From NCBI GenBank assembly GCA_004555915.1, contig SFJM01000008.1:62001-126000 (forward strand): a DNA stretch of 64,000 bases, read 5' to 3'. Below, in pieces: positions 17,124 through 25,064 of the stretch (position 1 is the stretch's first letter; each line of letters starts with the position of its first letter). Origin of the DNA: Clostridiales bacterium. GTDB lineage: Bacteria; Bacillota; Clostridia; Oscillospirales; Butyricicoccaceae. The translations under genes were made by a program, and so were the position numbers. Under the pieces are notes generated by a model, which saw only the letters and a program-made list of their open reading frames with translations, ran no database searches and was not told where the DNA came from.

Positions 17124-17766
17124 AAAAGAAGCGGTAAAAAAAGCCATGCTGCTGTATGCGGTGACAGACCGTGCCTGGATAGGGGACAGCACACTGTATG
17201 CCCAGGTGGAGGAATGCCTGCGGGGCGGAGCTACGATGGTACAGATCCGGGAAAAGGGACTGGAGCATGACGCGTTTGTGGCAGAAGCAAAGGACATCGT
17301 CAGACTGTGCCATACATATAACGTGCCGTGCATCATCAATGACGATGTACAGGCCTGCATTGAGAGCGGCGCGGATGGCGTGCATGTGGGACAGGATGAC
17401 ATGGAGGCCGGCGAGGTCCGTGCGCTGCTGGGCGAGGAGAAAATCGTTGGCGTTTCCGCTCATTCTGTCGAGGAGGCACAGCTGGCACAGCAGCGCGGTG
17501 CGGATTATCTGGGCATCGGTGCCGTACATGCCACCGGAACCAAGGCCGATGCCAGCCCGCTGACCTGGCAGGACATCCGGGATATTACGGCAAGCGTATC
17601 CATTCCCACCACAGCCATCGGCGGCATCAAGCTGGACAACATGCTGGAGCTGCAGGGAACCGGGGTGGATGGCGTTGCCATTGTTTCCGGCATTTTTGCT
17701 GCGGACGACATTGAAGCCGCCACAAAGGCACTGCTGGCGCGGGCACGAAAGCTGGTGCAGCCGTGA
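17110..17766 (+). CDS. thiE: Thiamine-phosphate synthase
   Basis: A 218-residue ThiE that joins the thiazole phosphate and the pyrimidine diphosphate to form thiamine phosphate. The MVQIREK motif near residue 43, INDD near 77, and the GIGAVHATGTK and AIGGI segments that bind phosphate are present. The start is a TTG at 17110, placed 8 bases after GGAGG inside the end of thiM. Its stop overlaps the GTG start of the HAD phosphatase gene. The three genes form one tightly coupled operon. Confidence 0.94.
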   Translation: MKFDKKEAVKKAMLLYAVTDRAWIGDSTLYAQVEECLRGGATMVQIREKGLEHDAFVAEAKDIVRLCHTYNVPCIINDDVQACIESGADGVHVGQDDMEAGEVRALLGEEKIVGVSAHSVEEAQLAQQRGADYLGIGAVHATGTKADASPLTWQDIRDITASVSIPTTAIGGIKLDNMLELQGTGVDGVAIVSGIFAADDIEAATKALLARARKLVQP

Positions 17767-18413
17767 GACTGACCGGCGCGATTTTTGATCTGGACGGCAC
17801 GCTGCTGGATTCCATGCCCTACTGGGCTTCCGTGGGCATGCGGTTCCTGCAGGAGCGGAACATTGTGATTCCGGATATACAGGAGCTGGCGCTGCGTCTG
17901 AAAACCATGACCCTGCCGGAGGCAGCTGTCTTTTTTCAGGAGGATTATCACGTGCAGGATTCTGCGGAGGAAATCTGCAGGCAGATTGACCACATGATTG
18001 AGGACGATTATCTGTACCGTGCGCCGCTGAAGGATGGGGTACGGGATATGCTGGAAGGACTGCACCGGCAGGGGGTCCGCATGTGTGTCGCCAGCGCCAC
18101 CAGCCATACACTGGTGGAGGCGGCGCTCCGGCGGGTAGGCGTTTTGGATTATTTCCAGTTTATCGTGACCTGCGGTGACCTGAACACCAGCAAGAACCAG
18201 CCGTATATTTTTGACGAGTGTACCCGAAGGCTGGGCACGGAGAAAACCACCACCGGTGTCTTTGAGGACAGCCTGCATTGTGTCCGGACAGCCAGCCGTG
18301 CCGGTTATCCGGTCATCGGTGTGTACGATGCTTCCGCTGCCAGCGAGGAAACCGAAATCCGCAGCCTGTGCCGGCAGTATATCCGGGAATGGGCGGAGTT
18401 CTCCGCGTGTTGA
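17763..18413 (+). CDS. HAD family phosphatase, coupled to thiE
   Basis: A 216-residue HAD hydrolase of the beta-phosphoglucomutase-like subgroup. Motif I is FDLDGTLLDS at residues 8-17 with the nucleophile Asp, motif II is VASATS near 108, and motif III/IV lie around SKNQPYIF and FEDS. It starts with GTG in a GTGA overlap with the thiE stop. Context suggests that it dephosphorylates thiamine phosphate or a related intermediate, but HAD specificity cannot be read from sequence and it could serve sugar phosphates. It ends the thiamine operon; a 515-base gap follows. Confidence 0.85.
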   Translation: MRLTGAIFDLDGTLLDSMPYWASVGMRFLQERNIVIPDIQELALRLKTMTLPEAAVFFQEDYHVQDSAEEICRQIDHMIEDDYLYRAPLKDGVRDMLEGLHRQGVRMCVASATSHTLVEAALRRVGVLDYFQFIVTCGDLNTSKNQPYIFDECTRRLGTEKTTTGVFEDSLHCVRTASRAGYPVIGVYDASAASEETEIRSLCRQYIREWAEFSAC

Positions 18414-18439
18414 GCGGACCCATCGAAATACATGGACAG

Positions 18440-18457
18440 ACCACTATATGTTGTGGT
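18440..18457. promoter_or_regulatory. Palindrome resembling an NrdR box
   Basis: An 18-base interrupted palindrome, ACCAC...GTGGT around TATATGTT, is close to the NrdR consensus core CACTATATATAGTG. It lies about 300 bases before the nrdD promoter, so its role is uncertain. From 18458 to 18740 I see no gene or RNA element that I can support. Confidence 0.3.
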
Positions 18458-18742
18458 TGAAAAACAGCGAAGCAACAAAATAAAAATTTTTTTTCTGATT
18501 CAAAATGATAGACCTTCGGCAAATGCGTCAGATGTGGAAAACTTTTGGACGGATCGGAGGATTTGTTCAAAAAAGCCGTGATTCCCTGCCGGTTACCGGC
18601 AGTTGGGAGGGAGAATCTGCGGGGAAGCCTGTGGAAAACCCGGTCTGCGGCAGTCCGGCCAGATTTACGTTCTCGGGACAAAATTTGAAAAATAAGAATG
18701 ATTCTCACATGCTGCGAGCCACCACAAGGCACCCGGAGCCCC

Positions 18743-18771
18743 TTGACATCCGTTTCCTGACGTACTAAAAT
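18743..18771 (+). promoter_or_regulatory. Promoter of the anaerobic ribonucleotide reductase operon
   Basis: TTGACA (18743-18748) and TAAAAT (18766-18771) with a 17-base spacer, about 160 bases before nrdD. Confidence 0.75.
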
Positions 18772-18799
18772 ATGAGATAGTTCCGATTCCAACAGAGGT

Positions 18800-18846
18800 A
18801 CAATATATTGTGTATATATGTATGCCATGTGTACATATTTTGTATT
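18800..18846 (+). promoter_or_regulatory. Candidate tandem NrdR boxes
   Basis: ACAATATATTGTGT at 18800-18813 fits the palindromic NrdR box well. A weaker copy at 18833-18846 is centred 33 bases away, about three helical turns, the usual arrangement for NrdR pairs. They lie just downstream of the promoter and upstream of nrdD. Confidence 0.6.
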
Positions 18847-18928
18847 AAGATGTCTGATGTGGAAAAACGGGCAAATCTTTTCATTGACATTTTTTCAATG
18901 ACTGAAATAACCAGAGGAGCACCAACAG

Positions 18929-21196
18929 ATGATACAGCAGATTGAAAAACGAGACGGCAGATGTGTATTTTTTGACATAACAAAGATTGCAAATGCTATC
19001 TATAAGGCTGCAGAGGCTTCCGGGGGTCATGACTACCAGCTGTCCATGCGGCTGGCACTGGATGTGGCAGATTATGTCGAGGCGCACAGCCCGTCGGCAA
19101 CACCGACGGTTGAATATGTGCAGGACGCCGTGGAGAAAATCCTTGTGGAGCAGGGACATGCACGCACCGCGAAGGCATATATCCTGTACCGCAATGAGCG
19201 TTCGCGCCAGCGTGAAATGAATACCGGACTGATGAAGATTTATGAGGATCTGACGTTCCAGTCCGCCATTGAAAATGATATCAAGCGTGAAAATGCCAAC
19301 ATTGACGGCGATACCGCCATGGGCACCATGCTCAAGTATGGCTCGGAGGGTGCCAAGCAGTTCAATGAAATGTTCCTGCTGGAGCCGCATATTGCCAAGG
19401 CACACCGGGAAGGCGATATCCATATTCACGATTTTGATTTTTACACACTGACCACCACCTGTACCCAGATTGACCTGCTCAGGCTGTTTGAAAACGGTTT
19501 TTCCACCGGACATGGCTTCCTGCGTGAGCCAAATGACATCCGCAGCTATTCCGCACTGGCCTGCATTGCCATTCAGTCCAATCAGAATGACCAGCACGGC
19601 GGACAGAGCGTTCCGAATTTCGATTACAGCATGGCGCCGGGCGTGCGCAAGACCTACTGGCACAATTACCGTGACAATCTTGCCAAGGCACTGGAGGTCT
19701 TTGATATCGAGGAGGAAGGACTGGAGCCGGCCAAGGCACTGATTGAGGCCTGTGACCAGAAGCCGGTGCTGGCAGATGACAACGGCACCTCCGAGCAGAT
19801 CCGTGACCGGCTGCTGGAGCGCGGCATTGCACCGGAAACCGTGGAACGTGTCATGGCGTTTACATTGAAGTATGCACGCCGTGAGACCGAGCGTGCTACC
19901 TATCAGGCAATGGAAGCACTGGTACACAACCTGAATACCATGCATTCCCGTGCCGGCGCGCAGATTCCGTTCTCCTCGCTGAACTATGGCACCGATACCT
20001 CCCAGGAAGGCCGTCTGGCTATGAAGAGCCTGCTGCTGGCAACAGAGGCAGGTCTGGGCAATGGTGAGACTTCAATTTTCCCGATTCACATCTTCAAGGT
20101 AAAGGAAGGTATCAACTACAATCCGGAAGATCCCAACTATGACCTGTTCAAGCTGGCTATGCGTGTGTCGGCAAAGCGTCTGTTCCCGAACTTCTCGTTC
20201 CTTGATGCACCGTTCAACGCGCAGTATTACAAGCCGGGACATCCGGAGACCGAGGCTGCCTACATGGGCTGCCGTACCCGTGTCATCGGCAATGTATATG
20301 ACCCGTCTAACCTGCCGCGCATTGCCCTCAAGGCACAGGGCGATGTGGAGGCATTCTTCAACGAGCTGGATGAAAAGCTGGATCTGGTTGTTGACCAGCT
20401 CAAGGCACGCTTTAAGATCCAGTGTGAGAAGCGGGTACGCAACTATCCGTTCCTGATGGGACAGGGCGTGTGGATTGATTCCGACAAGCTGGGCCCGAAT
20501 GACAAGGTGGGCGAGGTGCTCAAGCACGGTACCCTGACCGTTGGCTTCATTGGCCTGGCAGAATGCCTGAAGGCACTGATGGGTGTCCATCACGGCGAAT
20601 CCGAGCAGGCTCAGAATATGGGCCTGACCATTGTGGGACGCATGCGGGAACGCATGGACCGTGAGAGCTGTGAAACCGGTCTGAACTTTTCCGTCATCGC
20701 CACACCGGCAGAGGGCCTGTCCGGCCGCTTTGTCCGTCTGGACCGTGCACGCTTCGGCTCCATTGAAGGCGTAACAGACCGGGATTACTACACCAATTCC
20801 TTCCATGTACCGGTATATTATCCGATTACCGCGTTCCGGAAGATTCAGCTTGAGGCACCGTACCATGAGCTGACCAATGGCGGCCACATCAGCTATGTAG
20901 AGCTGGATGGCGACCCGACCCAGAATCTGGATGCCTTTGAAGCGATTGTCCGTTACATGAAGGAAAGCGGCATCGGTTATGGTTCCATCAACCATCCGGT
21001 TGACCGTGATCCGATCTGCGGCTATACCGGCATCATTGATGATGTCTGCCCGCGCTGCGGACGCCGTGAGGGTGAGGCAATCAGCATTGAAAAGCTGCGC
21101 CAGCTTGGCGTATATAAAAACCATAACAGTGATACCATCGGCTATCATGGTGATCCGAATGAAGAACGGGATCGCCGTCCGAACCCGATGATGTAA
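18929..21196 (+). CDS. nrdD: Anaerobic (class III) ribonucleoside-triphosphate reductase, large part lacking the glycyl-radical domain
   Basis: A 755-residue protein with an N-terminal ATP-cone (residues 1-95) and the ten-stranded barrel of class III ribonucleotide reductase, which makes dNTPs without oxygen. Near the C-terminus, ICGYTG...CPRCGRREGE gives most of the zinc-site region. The usual following block, RRITGYLVGT...RVKH with the radical glycine, is missing: the protein instead ends with an unrelated 35-residue tail. That block is encoded by the next small gene. Three in-frame stop codons and a new ribosome site separate them, so this is a split, not a single frameshift or readthrough. 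AGAGGAG precedes the ATG. Confidence 0.9.
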   Translation: MIQQIEKRDGRCVFFDITKIANAIYKAAEASGGHDYQLSMRLALDVADYVEAHSPSATPTVEYVQDAVEKILVEQGHARTAKAYILYRNERSRQREMNTGLMKIYEDLTFQSAIENDIKRENANIDGDTAMGTMLKYGSEGAKQFNEMFLLEPHIAKAHREGDIHIHDFDFYTLTTTCTQIDLLRLFENGFSTGHGFLREPNDIRSYSALACIAIQSNQNDQHGGQSVPNFDYSMAPGVRKTYWHNYRDNLAKALEVFDIEEEGLEPAKALIEACDQKPVLADDNGTSEQIRDRLLERGIAPETVERVMAFTLKYARRETERATYQAMEALVHNLNTMHSRAGAQIPFSSLNYGTDTSQEGRLAMKSLLLATEAGLGNGETSIFPIHIFKVKEGINYNPEDPNYDLFKLAMRVSAKRLFPNFSFLDAPFNAQYYKPGHPETEAAYMGCRTRVIGNVYDPSNLPRIALKAQGDVEAFFNELDEKLDLVVDQLKARFKIQCEKRVRNYPFLMGQGVWIDSDKLGPNDKVGEVLKHGTLTVGFIGLAECLKALMGVHHGESEQAQNMGLTIVGRMRERMDRESCETGLNFSVIATPAEGLSGRFVRLDRARFGSIEGVTDRDYYTNSFHVPVYYPITAFRKIQLEAPYHELTNGGHISYVELDGDPTQNLDAFEAIVRYMKESGIGYGSINHPVDRDPICGYTGIIDDVCPRCGRREGEAISIEKLRQLGVYKNHNSDTIGYHGDPNEERDRRPNPMM

Positions 21197-21232
21197 CCGA
21201 AATAAGAGTGTATTTGTTGAGGAGGGCTTTTT

Positions 21233-21418
21233 ATGATGAACGAACTGAATCATGTCACATACAATGAGCAGGGTGAAGAGATGGTAGGCGAAGGCGTTGG
21301 CTTCGAGCGTATCCGCCGCATCACCGGTTATCTGGTAGGCACACTGGACCGTTTCAACAACGCAAAGCGTGCGGAAGAGCATGACCGTGTGAAGCACGAT
21401 GTTCGCCGCAGTGCATAA
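21233..21418 (+). CDS. Stand-alone glycyl-radical domain of the class III ribonucleotide reductase
   Basis: A 61-residue protein whose residues 24-58 match the C-terminal glycyl-radical block of ordinary NrdD proteins, with Arg-Ile-Thr-Gly-Tyr-Leu around Gly32 (the expected radical site) and a terminal DRVKH-like end. It has its own GAGGAGG ribosome site 7 bases ahead of the ATG. The preceding nrdD gene lacks exactly this domain, and nrdG, the activase that would create the radical, starts 3 bases after its stop. I infer that it docks into the large subunit as a separate chain, comparable in principle to the YfiD spare part of pyruvate formate-lyase. Confidence 0.8.
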   Translation: MMNELNHVTYNEQGEEMVGEGVGFERIRRITGYLVGTLDRFNNAKRAEEHDRVKHDVRRSA

Positions 21419-21421
21419 CAT

Positions 21422-21925
21422 ATGAACGATCTAAATCTTCGCATTGCCGGAGTCATTGATGAATCAATCGTCGATGGCCCCGGCATCCGCTTTGTCATTT
21501 TCACGCAGGGCTGCCCACACCACTGTCCCGGCTGCCACAATCCCCAGACACATGATTTTGCTGCCGGAGAGCTGGTGCCGATTTCCCGGATTTTATCCGA
21601 TATCCAGGCAGACCCGCTGATCTCCGGCGTCACCCTGTCCGGAGGAGAGCCGTTCTGCCAGCCGGAGCCGCTGGCGGAGCTGGTGCGGATACTCAAACAG
21701 GGCGGAAAACATATTATGGCGTATTCCGGCTATACATGGGAGCAGCTGCTTGCCATGGAGGACCCGGCGGTATTTTCACTGCTTCGGCAGTGTGATATCC
21801 TGGTGGACGGCCCGTTTGTGGAGGCACAGAGAGACCTGTCCCTGCGGTTCCGTGGAAGCCGCAATCAGCGCCTGATTGACGTACAAAAGTCCCTCAGGGA
21901 GGGAAAAGTTATCACGATTGCATAA
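21422..21925 (+). CDS. nrdG: Anaerobic ribonucleotide reductase activating protein
   Basis: A 167-residue radical-SAM enzyme that generates the glycyl radical on NrdD. The cluster motif is Cys31-X3-Cys35-X2-Cys38, preceded by DGPGIRFVIFTQG, and a TLSGGEP motif near residue 75 helps bind S-adenosylmethionine. Its ATG follows the stop of the stand-alone radical domain by 3 bases, so expression of activase and target is coupled. Length is normal. The radical here would have to be placed on the separate 61-residue subunit. Confidence 0.95.
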   Translation: MNDLNLRIAGVIDESIVDGPGIRFVIFTQGCPHHCPGCHNPQTHDFAAGELVPISRILSDIQADPLISGVTLSGGEPFCQPEPLAELVRILKQGGKHIMAYSGYTWEQLLAMEDPAVFSLLRQCDILVDGPFVEAQRDLSLRFRGSRNQRLIDVQKSLREGKVITIA

Positions 21926-21982
21926 AAATGCACATAACTTAACAAAACATGGGATTTTCTTTTGTGCAAAATGAAATAAAGA

Positions 21983-22010
21983 TTGACAATTGCACAGAAC
22001 TTGCTATAAT
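21983..22010 (+). promoter_or_regulatory. Strong promoter of a small RNA
   Basis: TTGACA (21983-21988) and perfect TATAAT (22005-22010), 16 bases apart. No open reading frame follows; a structured RNA does. Confidence 0.75.
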
Positions 22011-22016
22011 AATGAT

Positions 22017-22198
22017 ATAAAGTACAATTTCCAATAACAGATAGCTGAATGTTTTGCTGTGGGTAATAAGGGGAAAGATTATGCGCAGTGTTCAGCCTGT
22101 TTGTATCGATTATCTGGCAGATACCTTCCGGATATACAGATTCGGAAATCGTATGTGCCGACTCGGTCAGGAAATCATGTGAGACGGTACTTTGTAAA
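22017..22198 (+). ncRNA. Structured small RNA, possibly 6S RNA
   Basis: About 180 bases between a near-consensus promoter and a strong terminator hold no credible gene. The ends pair: AAAGTAC at 22019-22025 with GTACTTT at 22187-22193, and ATTTCC at 22027-22032 with GGAAAT at 22170-22175. This makes one long hairpin with internal bulges, the general shape and size of 6S RNA, which mimics an open promoter and binds sigma-A RNA polymerase. I cannot confirm the 6S central bubble by eye, so it may be another small RNA. Confidence 0.5.
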
Positions 22199-22201
22199 CG
22201 C

Positions 22202-22248
22202 AGGAAAGGCTGTTTTGTAGGAGAGCGGAACAGCCTTTCCTCATTTTT
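22202..22248 (+). terminator. Terminator of the small RNA
   Basis: A perfect 13-bp stem (22202-22214 with 22229-22241) is followed by CATTTTT. Confidence 0.9.
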
Positions 22249-22260
22249 GGAAACAACAAA

Positions 22261-22282
22261 GCCGACGGCAAATGCCGTCGGC
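22261..22282. terminator. Terminator of the but gene
   Basis: A perfect 9-bp stem, GCCGACGGC/GCCGTCGGC, lies 13 bases past the but stop. T-rich flanks on both sides allow use in either direction. Confidence 0.8.
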
Positions 22283-22295
22283 TTCTTTTCTCATC

Positions 22296-23639
22296 TTATC
22301 TGCGATTGGAGGTTCTCCAGATCTTGAGCTTTTCCGCTTCCTTGATGAGTTCTTCGCGGAACTGCGGATGGGCAACGGAAATGATTGCCTCGGCACGCTC
22401 CCAGGTGGACAGGCCCTTGAGGCATACCTTGCCGTACTCGGTTACGAGATAATGGGTGTTGGTCCGTGTATCGGTAACGGTGGAGCCCGGAGCCAGGGTC
22501 GGTACGATGCGGCTCTTCAGCTCACCGCTGCGGGTGGTGAAGGTGGAGGAGCAGCAGATAAAGCTCTTGCCGCCGTTGGACAGGTATGCACCCAGTACGA
22601 AGTCCAGCTGTCCGCCTGCGCCGCTGATATGCTTGATGCCGGCAGACTCTGCATTGATCTGGCCGGTCAGGTCAAGATCGACTGCATTGTTGATGGAAAT
22701 AAAGTTGTCGATCTGGGCAACGGTGCGTGCGTCATTGGTATAGCTGACCGGGGCACTCATCAGAGCCGGGTTGTTATCCATGTAATCATACATCTTCTGG
22801 GTACCGGCACCGAATGCGTAAACCTGACGGCCCTTGTCAATGTTCTTCTTGGAGCAGGTAATCTTGCCGGCAGCAGCAATGTCGACGAAACCGTCCACAT
22901 ACATTTCGGTATGTACACCCAGATCCTTCAGGTCGGACTGGGCAATCAGGGAACCTACGGCATTCGGCATACCACCGATGCCCAGCTGCAGGCAGGCGCC
23001 ATTCGGAATTTCTTCTACAATCAGTTTTGCAACGGTTTCATCAATTTCCGAAGCAGCTCCGCCGCCGCCCAGCTGGCCAATCGGCGGGTTGTTGCCTTCA
23101 ACGATCATGTCCACCTTGCTGATATGTACGCCTTCTTCAAAGCCACCGAGGCAGCGCGGCATGTTCTGGTTCACTTCTACGATAACCGTCTTGCCGGTTT
23201 CGCAGACAGCGGCAAGATGGGAAGCATTCGGACCGAAGTTGAAATAGCCATGCTTGTCCATCGGAGCTACCTGGATCATAACAACATCCGGCGGGCAGAT
23301 GCTTTCACGATACCAGCGCGGCAGCTCGGAATAACGCAGCGGTGCATAGTATGCCAGACCTGCATTGATCATCTTGCGTTCAATGCCGCTCATGTGCCAG
23401 GAATTCCAGGAAAAGTGCTTTTCTGCTTCCGGAACCTGTGCGATCGCAAGCGGCCACAGCAGAATGCCGCCGCGGATATTGACATCGTACAGTTCTTCTG
23501 CACGTGCTGCCAGTGCCTTGTCCAGCTCAACCGGTGTGCCGGTGCACCAGCCGAAGTCAACCCAGTCTCCGCTTTTTACTACTTTTGCCGCTTCTTCGGC
23601 GGTCGTCAGCTTGCTCTGATAGAGTGCCTGATAATCCAT
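22296..23639 (-). CDS. but: Butyryl-CoA:acetate CoA-transferase
   Basis: A 447-residue class I CoA-transferase of the Cat1/4-hydroxybutyrate group, closest in motif pattern to Faecalibacterium and Roseburia But. It passes CoA from butyryl-CoA to acetate, the last step of butyrate formation in many gut Firmicutes. Marks are DWVDFGWCTGTP near residue 25, the PMDKHGYFNFG segment, the GIGGMPNAVG loop and the HISGAGGQLDFVLGA block. I chose the ATG at 23639, 9 bases after GGAGGA, over an ATG 8 codons earlier. It is transcribed alone from a consensus promoter; the crotonase-type genes for the earlier steps lie elsewhere. Confidence 0.9.
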   Translation of the reverse strand: MDYQALYQSKLTTAEEAAKVVKSGDWVDFGWCTGTPVELDKALAARAEELYDVNIRGGILLWPLAIAQVPEAEKHFSWNSWHMSGIERKMINAGLAYYAPLRYSELPRWYRESICPPDVVMIQVAPMDKHGYFNFGPNASHLAAVCETGKTVIVEVNQNMPRCLGGFEEGVHISKVDMIVEGNNPPIGQLGGGGAASEIDETVAKLIVEEIPNGACLQLGIGGMPNAVGSLIAQSDLKDLGVHTEMYVDGFVDIAAAGKITCSKKNIDKGRQVYAFGAGTQKMYDYMDNNPALMSAPVSYTNDARTVAQIDNFISINNAVDLDLTGQINAESAGIKHISGAGGQLDFVLGAYLSNGGKSFICCSSTFTTRSGELKSRIVPTLAPGSTVTDTRTNTHYLVTEYGKVCLKGLSTWERAEAIISVAHPQFREELIKEAEKLKIWRTSNRR

Positions 23640-23729
23640 AAGTAACAATCCTCCGTGTATCATAAGATGGTCAAAAAATCATAAAAATATGTGCAAAAGC
23701 AACAAAAACAACCACATTAACCTTGGAAT

Positions 23730-23758
23730 ATTGTACTAGTATTAAAAGCGTCTGTCAA
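23730..23758 (-). promoter_or_regulatory. Promoter of but
   Basis: On the minus strand, TTGACA (23758-23753) and TACAAT (23735-23730) are 17 bases apart, about 95 bases before but: a strong sigma-A-like promoter. Confidence 0.8.
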
Positions 23759-23861
23759 GCAGGTTGACGGAATTTGATAAGAAATGTGTACTTGTAATTG
23801 TTACCAGTATGCAGTACGATAGAACATGGCAATTTCAAAAACAGAACAGGTGAGGAGAAAT

Positions 23862-24791
23862 ATGAACAAACGTACCTTTGCCGGCCTGGTGCTGCCGGCA
23901 TTATTTTGCACGCTGCTTTGGGGCAGCGCGTTTCCATCGGTCAAGACAGGCTATGCCCTGTTTGATATTGGAGAGGATGCAGCCAGCAAGCTGTTTTTTG
24001 CGGGATGGCGGTTTATGCTGGCAGGCATCGCCGTGCTGGCCGTGTCGGTTGTCATGAACCGGAAGCTGCTGGTTCCACAGAAGGGTCAGTGGAAGGGGAT
24101 CCTGCTGCTGGGCATTGTACAGACCACGATGCAGTATGTGTTCTTTTACATCGGCCTGTCCCATACCACCGGGGTAAAAGGCTCCGTCATCACGGCAATG
24201 ACCACATTTCTGGCGGTAGGTATTTCTCATTTCCTGTTTCCGGAGGACCGGCTGAATACCCGGAAAACCATTGGCTGCCTGATTGGCTTTGCCGGTGTAT
24301 TGATGATTACCATCAGCTCAGCAGATGCATTGGGAGGCGGATTTGCATGGAATGGCGAAGGCTTTATGCTGCTGTCCACCATTGCTGCCGGCAGCGGTGC
24401 GGTCATCAGCAAATTTGTGGCAAAGGGACAGTCGCCTATGATGGTTACCGGCTGGCAGCTGACCATTGGCGGCGCCGTGCTGCTACTGGCGGGTATCGTT
24501 GGCGGCGGACATTTCAATACAATCACCCCGCAGGCCATTGCGCTGCTGGGCTATCTGATTTTCCTGTCAGCCGCAGCCTTTACCATCTGGACTGCACTGC
24601 TCAAGCAGTACCCTGTGGGCAGGGTGACAGTGTACAATTTCCTTGTACCGGTATTCGGTTCCCTGATGTCCGGCATCGTGCTGCATGAAACCGTCTTTAC
24701 CGTGCGTAATATGCTGTCCCTGCTGCTGGTATGCTCCGGTATCATTCTGGTCAACCTGACCCGGGAGGGCACAGAAAAACAGGACAGCTGA
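23862..24791 (+). CDS. DMT superfamily (EamA) transporter
   Basis: A 309-residue inner-membrane protein with about ten transmembrane segments arranged as two EamA repeats, the drug/metabolite transporter pattern; members export amino acids, nucleobases or drugs. The LLWGSAFPSVK start of helix 1 and the conserved second-repeat Ala/Gly-rich helices support the family. The ATG at 23862 has GAGGAG close upstream; an in-frame ATG at 23826 lacks a site. It is divergent from but and followed by the ABC-F leader. Substrate unknown. Confidence 0.85.
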   Translation: MNKRTFAGLVLPALFCTLLWGSAFPSVKTGYALFDIGEDAASKLFFAGWRFMLAGIAVLAVSVVMNRKLLVPQKGQWKGILLLGIVQTTMQYVFFYIGLSHTTGVKGSVITAMTTFLAVGISHFLFPEDRLNTRKTIGCLIGFAGVLMITISSADALGGGFAWNGEGFMLLSTIAAGSGAVISKFVAKGQSPMMVTGWQLTIGGAVLLLAGIVGGGHFNTITPQAIALLGYLIFLSAAAFTIWTALLKQYPVGRVTVYNFLVPVFGSLMSGIVLHETVFTVRNMLSLLLVCSGIILVNLTREGTEKQDS

Positions 24792-24801
24792 CCGGTTTCA
24801 C

Positions 24802-24830
24802 TTGATTGTTTGCCGGTGACATGCTATACT
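24802..24830 (+). promoter_or_regulatory. Promoter of the ABC-F attenuator transcript
   Basis: TTGATT (24802-24807) and TATACT (24825-24830) with a 17-base spacer, starting a leader of about 230 bases. Confidence 0.7.
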
Positions 24831-24861
24831 GATACACAAATCAAATGAAAGAGGTGGAACG

Positions 24862-24885
24862 ATGATTCACGTTTCCTGCAGATAA
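24862..24885 (+). CDS. Short leader peptide (7 codons) of the ABC-F gene
   Basis: An ATG preceded by GAGGTGG opens a seven-codon frame, MIHVSCR, ending in TAA. It lies 30 bases into the leader and upstream of competing hairpins and a terminator. In other Lsa, Vga and Msr-type genes, drug-stalled ribosomes on such short frames prevent termination; I infer the same here. Confidence 0.65.
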   Translation: MIHVSCR

Positions 24886-24893
24886 ACAAAAAA

Positions 24894-25037
24894 TGCACAG
24901 CGTAACAGTACAGCTGTGCCTTGTTGCGGGAAAGTGAACCATTGGTCTGCTCCTATAGGTGTGCCATCATGCGGTGTCGTGATGGGATATTTATGCTGCT
25001 GTGGGCTGCGGGAAGGAACTTTCCTGCAGCCTTTTTT
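24894..25037 (+). promoter_or_regulatory. Ribosome-mediated transcription attenuator with competing antiterminator
   Basis: A GCACAGC/GCTGTGC hairpin near 24894-24918 is followed by GCGGGAAAG (24926-24934). The terminator stem is 25004-25014 with 25021-25031 and a six-T run at 25032-25037. The terminator's descending arm contains CTTTCCTGC (25019-25027), which can pair instead with 24926-24934 over nine bases, giving a plausible antiterminator. Confidence 0.72.
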
Positions 25038-25064
25038 CATGATACAGCAAGGAGGACACACCAT

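Noticed and set aside
18505..18768. 87-codon plus-strand frame before nrdD
   Set aside because: It has no ribosome site, overlaps the nrdD -35 and most of the -10 box, and has no similarity that I recognise.
21194..21232. Stop-codon readthrough joining nrdD to the radical domain
   Set aside because: Three in-frame stops separate the genes, and a strong ribosome site precedes the second.
20072..21421. 449-codon open frame on the minus strand
   Set aside because: It is antisense to nrdD and the radical-domain gene, and has no supporting start signals.
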